From a bacterium (GTDB lineage: Bacteria > JAMCPX01), in the NCBI GenBank assembly GCA_021789095.1, contig JAJYJX010000093.1, positions 1-9,903 of the forward strand: 9,903 nucleotides of DNA, given 5' to 3'. Below are positions 6,867-9,903 of this stretch, one piece after another. Position numbers and translations under genes: made by a program. Below the pieces are notes generated by a model that worked only from the letters and a program-made list of their open reading frames with translations, was not told where the DNA came from and did not search any database. Positions within the stretch are counted from its first letter, which is position 1. The number at the start of each line of letters is the position of its first letter.

Positions 6867-7032
6867 AGCTGCCGCTGATTAGGCAAACCATGTCAGAAAA
6901 TCAAAGACTTTCTAACGGAATACATGTACCTGATTTCCTAACTATTTCCCCTTTCTTCTATTATTTTAAGCTAAATCATGTTTTTTAAGGTTTTTCAATA
7001 GGTTGAATAAAGTATATTGCATACAAAATATC
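6867..7032. other. Intergenic region after the regulator gene
   Basis: AT-rich, with no open frame that looks coding and no convincing terminator hairpin with a T-run. There is no TGG-N9-TTGC sigma-54 element on the plus strand. Only copy 2 of the 18-bp repeat (7016-7033) stands out. Confidence 0.5.
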
Positions 7033-7033
7033 T
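7016..7033. repeat. 18-bp shared intergenic sequence, copy 2
   Basis: ATTGCATACAAAATATCT matches 5441-5458 at 17 of 18 positions. Its last base is the first T of the TTGACA -35 box, a position where a bound protein could activate or block the promoter. Confidence 0.5.
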
Positions 7034-7061
7034 TGACATATATTACGATTTAATTTATCAT
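7033..7061 (+). promoter_or_regulatory. sigma-70-type promoter for the second hmcEF-like operon
   Basis: TTGACA at 7033-7038, a 17-bp spacer, then TATCAT at 7056-7061 (five of six matches to TATAAT). Transcription should start near 7068, giving a leader of about 40 nt before ATG 7110. The near-consensus boxes suggest fairly constant expression, unlike the sigma-54 operon on the left. Confidence 0.72.
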
Positions 7062-7062
7062 G

Positions 7063-7090
7063 ATTACAGGATCATAATTACAGGATCAAT
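7063..7090. repeat. Tandem 14-bp duplication at the transcription start region
   Basis: ATTACAGGATCA occurs at 7063-7074 and again at 7077-7088, a 14-bp period. It lies just downstream of the -10 box and before the AAGGAG ribosome site (7098-7103). It may be a recent slippage duplication or paired operator half-sites. Confidence 0.5.
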
Positions 7091-7109
7091 AGAGTAAAAG
7101 GAGTCTACT

Positions 7110-7778
7110 ATGAATGTTGCAAGCTTCCTAATAGGAATTGTGCTGCCTTATATTGCAGTAGCTTTGTTTTTAGTAAGTATAGGCATCAGAATAAACAGGT
7201 GGGCCACTTCACCTCATCCGCTAAAATGGTCGCTTTATCCAATGCCTGCAGACTATACCGGGCAGATAAAGTTTATGCTGAAAGAGATCCTCAGCTTCCG
7301 CGCGCTGCTTCATAATAACCGCAAACTGTGGGCCGGTTCGTGGTTGTTTCACATAGGTATGGCTCTTATTATCCTGTGGTTTATAACATTTGTTTTAGGA
7401 CTGCATGCAGGTATAGTACTCAGGGCCGGACTTGCATTCCTTATTGTTTTTCCTCTCTATCTTTTTTTTGTAAGACTGGCCAGTACAAAAATGAGAACCA
7501 TATCCTCACCTCTTGAATACTTCAATCTTTTAATCTTTATTGCGATAGGCATACTTGGTATTTTACTATTATCATTTAATAAACCTGACCCCACTGCTGT
7601 TCGCCAATATTTTATAAGTTTAATCTTACTTCATCCCGCTGCCCCGCCAGAATCTTCAATATTTCTTTCTATGCTTGCAATAACGGAGTTTTTCATGATC
7701 TATTTCCCGAACAGCCGCATGCTGCATATGATAAGCAAGTATTTTACATACCACAAGATCAGCTGGGAAAGTCATTAA
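7110..7778 (+). CDS. Second HmcE/DsrM-like membrane cytochrome b subunit
   Basis: Membrane protein with about five hydrophobic helices (near 6-26, 78-97, 103-123, 138-156 and 183-200), similar in plan to NarI/HmcE proteins. It shares L-F-H-I/V-G around H81 and the F-P-N-S-R-M-L-H motif around H206 with the copy at 3065-3781. By hand alignment, the positions matching the first copy's H98 and H184 are F94 and M188. So it may hold one b haem instead of two; H99 and H175 are other histidines that could substitute. AAGGAG at 7098-7103 lies 6 bp before ATG. Its TAA stop is followed by the coding region for an HmcF-like partner, so the two are co-transcribed. Expected role: quinone-side electron transfer to that partner. 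Confidence 0.82.
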   Translation: MNVASFLIGIVLPYIAVALFLVSIGIRINRWATSPHPLKWSLYPMPADYTGQIKFMLKEILSFRALLHNNRKLWAGSWLFHIGMALIILWFITFVLGLHAGIVLRAGLAFLIVFPLYLFFVRLASTKMRTISSPLEYFNLLIFIAIGILGILLLSFNKPDPTAVRQYFISLILLHPAAPPESSIFLSMLAITEFFMIYFPNSRMLHMISKYFTYHKISWESH

Positions 7779-7787
7779 ATGAGAATA

Positions 7788-7795
7788 GAAAGGAG
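7788..7795 (+). promoter_or_regulatory. Ribosome binding site deciding the HmcF-like start
   Basis: GAAAGGAG lies 7 bp before the in-frame ATG at 7803. The earlier in-frame ATG at 7779 directly abuts the upstream stop codon and has no Shine-Dalgarno sequence at a usable distance. ATG 7803 is therefore preferred. Confidence 0.65.
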
Positions 7796-7802
7796 TAATG
7801 GA

Positions 7803-9218
7803 ATGCCACAAACCGCTAAAAATGAAAATATAGAGAAGGGGAATATGCAGAAACAACCATCCGAAAATGTAAAAAATACAGAAAAAAAGCAAAAAAGGAA
7901 TTACCCGTTCTTTGCCATAGAAAATCCTATAGAAGAAAACAGGATCCCTGTTTTCATAAAAACAATGGAAGCGGTGCTTAAAGACGATAAATATAGACTG
8001 CTGCTTGATCTGTATCTCAATACTTGTGCAAGCTGCAATTCCTGCGCTGATCAGTGTCATCTTTATCAAACAACGCATGAAGAAAAAGACCTTCCGGCTT
8101 ATCGCTCCAACATGTTAAGAGCCGTATACCGCAAATACTTTACAACAAGCGGAAAACTTTTAGGCGGGTTTGTAGGAGCTAAAGCATTAAAAGAAGACGA
8201 CATCGATAATATGATAGAAAGCTTCTACAGATGCACCATGTGCAGAAGATGCGCTGTTGAATGTCCAATGGGAGTTGATAACGCGCTGATTACCAGAATA
8301 GGCAGATGTGTTATCGGTGAACTTAATCTTGCACCAAAAAACTTTACAGTCAGCAGCTATCAGCAATTGTACGGCGTTGGCAATACATCTTCTATTCCAA
8401 AAGAAGCATTTATAGATACTCTCGACTTTCTGCAGGACGAAATTAAGGATATGACAGGGCATAGTGTTGAATTCCCGAGAGACAAGGTAGGTGCTGAATA
8501 CCTGTTCATAGCACCTGTAAGCGACTATATCATGGAAGCTGACACGCTTATGGGAACAGCAATGACGCTGCAGGCCGCGGGTGCAGACTGGACAATCGGG
8601 ACCGGATATTATGACGCAATAAACTACGGTCTTTTCTATTCGGATACAGTCACTGCAGACGCTTTGAATAAATTATTAGCCGAAGCTTATAGATTAAAGG
8701 TAAAGAAAATACTGATAGGAGAATGCGGCCACGCAACAAAAACTGCAAAACTGTTTGTGGATGTATTTGGGAAGCATCAATTCCCGATCCAGAATGTTAT
8801 GGAGTATACCGCTGAAGCCATTAAAAAGGGAAGGGTAAAGCTGAATCCCGAGGTAAATCAGGAAACGGTAACCTATCATGATCCCTGCAACCTTGGAAGA
8901 GGGCTTGGTATATACGAACCGCCCCGTAACATTGTGAAAGCTGCTGTTAAACATTTTGTAGAACTCCAGCCCAACCGCGAAAAGAACTATTGCTGCGGCG
9001 GCGGGGGGGGGAGTGTAACTGTTCCGGACATGTATAATTTCAGAATGAACCTTGCAGGCATCAAAAAGGTGGAACAGATAAAGGCATCCGGAGCTAAATA
9101 TCTTGCGGCTCCCTGCGCTAATTGTAAAAAGCAGTTGAAAGAGCTGGTGGAATACCATAAATTACCGGTTACAGTAGTCGGTGTGCATGATTTACTTATA
9201 AGAGCTCTTTTAATGTGA
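7803..9218 (+). CDS. Second HmcF/DsrK-like CCG-domain Fe-S oxidoreductase
   Basis: Paralogue of the protein at 3778-5157, of the HdrD/DsrK/HmcF type. Numbering from ATG 7779, it has two complete cubane motifs, C83/86/89/93 and C152/155/158/162, and a CCG domain with C370, C405-C406 and C446/C449. G-E-C-G-H at 314-318 is also shared. The first ~45 residues are a lysine/glutamate-rich, probably disordered extension absent from the other copy. I prefer ATG 7803 (471 residues), because a strong Shine-Dalgarno sequence precedes it; ATG 7779 gives 479. Codons are visibly richer in AGA and ATA than in the left operon, so the two copies may have separate histories. The predicted role is cytoplasmic thiol/disulfide electron transfer with the HmcE-like partner. 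A run of nine G at 9003-9011 encodes part of the glycine stretch after CCG. Confidence 0.88.
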   Translation: MPQTAKNENIEKGNMQKQPSENVKNTEKKQKRNYPFFAIENPIEENRIPVFIKTMEAVLKDDKYRLLLDLYLNTCASCNSCADQCHLYQTTHEEKDLPAYRSNMLRAVYRKYFTTSGKLLGGFVGAKALKEDDIDNMIESFYRCTMCRRCAVECPMGVDNALITRIGRCVIGELNLAPKNFTVSSYQQLYGVGNTSSIPKEAFIDTLDFLQDEIKDMTGHSVEFPRDKVGAEYLFIAPVSDYIMEADTLMGTAMTLQAAGADWTIGTGYYDAINYGLFYSDTVTADALNKLLAEAYRLKVKKILIGECGHATKTAKLFVDVFGKHQFPIQNVMEYTAEAIKKGRVKLNPEVNQETVTYHDPCNLGRGLGIYEPPRNIVKAAVKHFVELQPNREKNYCCGGGGGSVTVPDMYNFRMNLAGIKKVEQIKASGAKYLAAPCANCKKQLKELVEYHKLPVTVVGVHDLLIRALLM

Positions 9219-9243
9219 CAGATGAATAACTGCACTTAAATGT

Positions 9244-9903
9244 ATGATAACGAAATTGGATACACCTTATGATTTGCAATTTAAGATCAAACAATTTCGT
9301 AACATTATTGATGCCAATAACAGCACGTTAGAGATCATCTCTGAACTGCAACAGTACCTGCAAGACGGGAAACCCTTAAACCCTATACTCCTGGCAAAGA
9401 AGGTTACCAATATAATTGTTAATACCTATAAGATGGTAAAGGTATTAAATGAACTGACTGACAATAAATATCCAAATTTGTTTCAGGTGTATGAAGATAT
9501 TTCATCCCGTATAAGGGCAAAACTTGGCGAAAGAACGGTAAACAGGAAGAAAGAATTCACCAAAAAACTCATAATACCTTTTGCAGAAATTGACAATTCT
9601 TACGCTGACATAGTGGGAGAAAAGATATCCTTTATGTGCGACATAAAAAACAAAGCGGGGATACCGGTTCCTGATGGTTTTGCTATTCCAGAATCAGCAT
9701 ATAGAATGTTTATGGAAGAAAACAATCTTGAAGAACGGATCAACAGGTTGATGGAAGGTATTGATTACACCGACATGCAGAGTTTGTATCAAATAAGCAG
9801 CCGGATAAGAAACCTGATCATAAAAGCAAAAATGCCGATTGAATTGGAAGAGGCCATTTCTGAAGCCTTGCATGCGATGAGGGCTCTTTTTGATACTGAA
9901 TTG
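9244..9903 (+). CDS. PEP synthase/PPDK-like PEP/pyruvate-binding protein, 5' part only
   Basis: The frame is open from ATG 9244 to the window edge, giving 220 residues with no stop; the gene continues beyond. Residues about 118-160 resemble the start of the PPDK N-terminal (PEP/pyruvate-binding, ATP-grasp) domain: V-G-E-K followed by A-G-I-P-V-P-D-G-F-A-I and then A-Y-x-x-F. Residues 185-205 (I-S-S-R-I-R-N-L-I) also fit that family. About 115 helical residues precede the domain, which canonical PEP synthase lacks, so this may be a variant phosphotransferase and not the central-metabolism enzyme. The in-frame TGA at 9223-9225 limits upstream extension; the ribosome site is weak. It lies 25 bp after the HmcF-like stop, so it is probably in the same transcript. 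Function beyond family membership cannot be given from this fragment. Confidence 0.8.
   Translation, partial: MITKLDTPYDLQFKIKQFRNIIDANNSTLEIISELQQYLQDGKPLNPILLAKKVTNIIVNTYKMVKVLNELTDNKYPNLFQVYEDISSRIRAKLGERTVNRKKEFTKKLIIPFAEIDNSYADIVGEKISFMCDIKNKAGIPVPDGFAIPESAYRMFMEENNLEERINRLMEGIDYTDMQSLYQISSRIRNLIIKAKMPIELEEAISEALHAMRALFDTEL

Noticed and set aside
6867-7015. Rho-independent terminator after the regulator gene
   Set aside because: No stable GC-rich stem followed by a T-run could be found.
7001-7020. GG...TTGC near the second operon as a sigma-54 promoter
   Set aside because: The GG-to-GC distance is too long by several bases; a better sigma-70 promoter lies just downstream.
7656-8078. 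Minus-strand frame of 140 codons across the second E/F junction
   Set aside because: Antisense to two convincing genes; its hydrophobic look comes from the complement of lysine-rich codons.
1-9903. CRISPR array, tRNA or rRNA genes, integrase or attachment site
   Set aside because: No regularly spaced repeats, cloverleaf sequences or recombinase motifs were seen.

Overview
The window looks like chromosome from an anaerobic, respiratory Gram-negative bacterium of the sulfate-reducer or syntroph type. Thermodesulfovibrio-like Nitrospirota or a Desulfobacterota lineage would fit. The basis is gene content: two Hmc/Dsr-type membrane electron-transfer modules, a c-type multihaem domain, sigma-54 control and a PEP-synthase-like gene. 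No rRNA, tRNA or other phylogenetic marker is present, so the taxon is inference.

Left half (8-5157, minus strand): a four-gene, translationally coupled operon in the order HmcF-like, HmcE-like, HmcB-like, HmcC-like. The last protein is a fusion of an NrfD/HmcC-type quinone-interacting membrane protein with an extracytoplasmic six-haem cytochrome c domain. Together the genes could form a compact complex linking periplasmic c-haem, the membrane menaquinone pool, b-haem, and a cytoplasmic HdrD-like CCG disulfide/thiol oxidoreductase site. It resembles the Hmc complex of Desulfovibrio, but no separate multihaem HmcA lies inside the operon; the cytochrome is fused to the anchor.

Centre (5158-7109): a 374-bp intergenic region and a divergent gene for a PAS-AAA+-Fis sigma-54 activator. 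The region holds a good -24/-12 promoter facing the operon (5221-5236, minus strand). Two dyad sites of the form TGTTNY-N6-GAAACA lie 31 bp apart (5464-5481 and 5495-5512) just before the regulator start. A dispersed inverted repeat (5294-5383) sits between them. The simplest reading is that the activator senses a redox or small-molecule signal through a cysteine-bearing PAS domain, switches on the left operon, and may control itself.

Right half (7110-9903, plus strand): a second, smaller module with its own HmcE-like and HmcF-like proteins, followed by the 5' part of a PEP/pyruvate-binding (PPDK/PEP synthase-like) gene. It is preceded by a near-consensus sigma-70 promoter (TTGACA-17-TATCAT), not a sigma-54 one. 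So two paralogous E/F pairs sit side by side under different control. The second E protein appears to have lost two histidines that the first retains, and the two F proteins use different cysteines around their first Fe-S cluster.

Several repeat elements decorate the locus: a 20-bp-arm hairpin that forms the 3' end of the cytochrome fusion gene, a 9-bp tandem repeat coding for the HmcB tail, the intergenic inverted repeat, and an 18-bp sequence shared by the two control regions.
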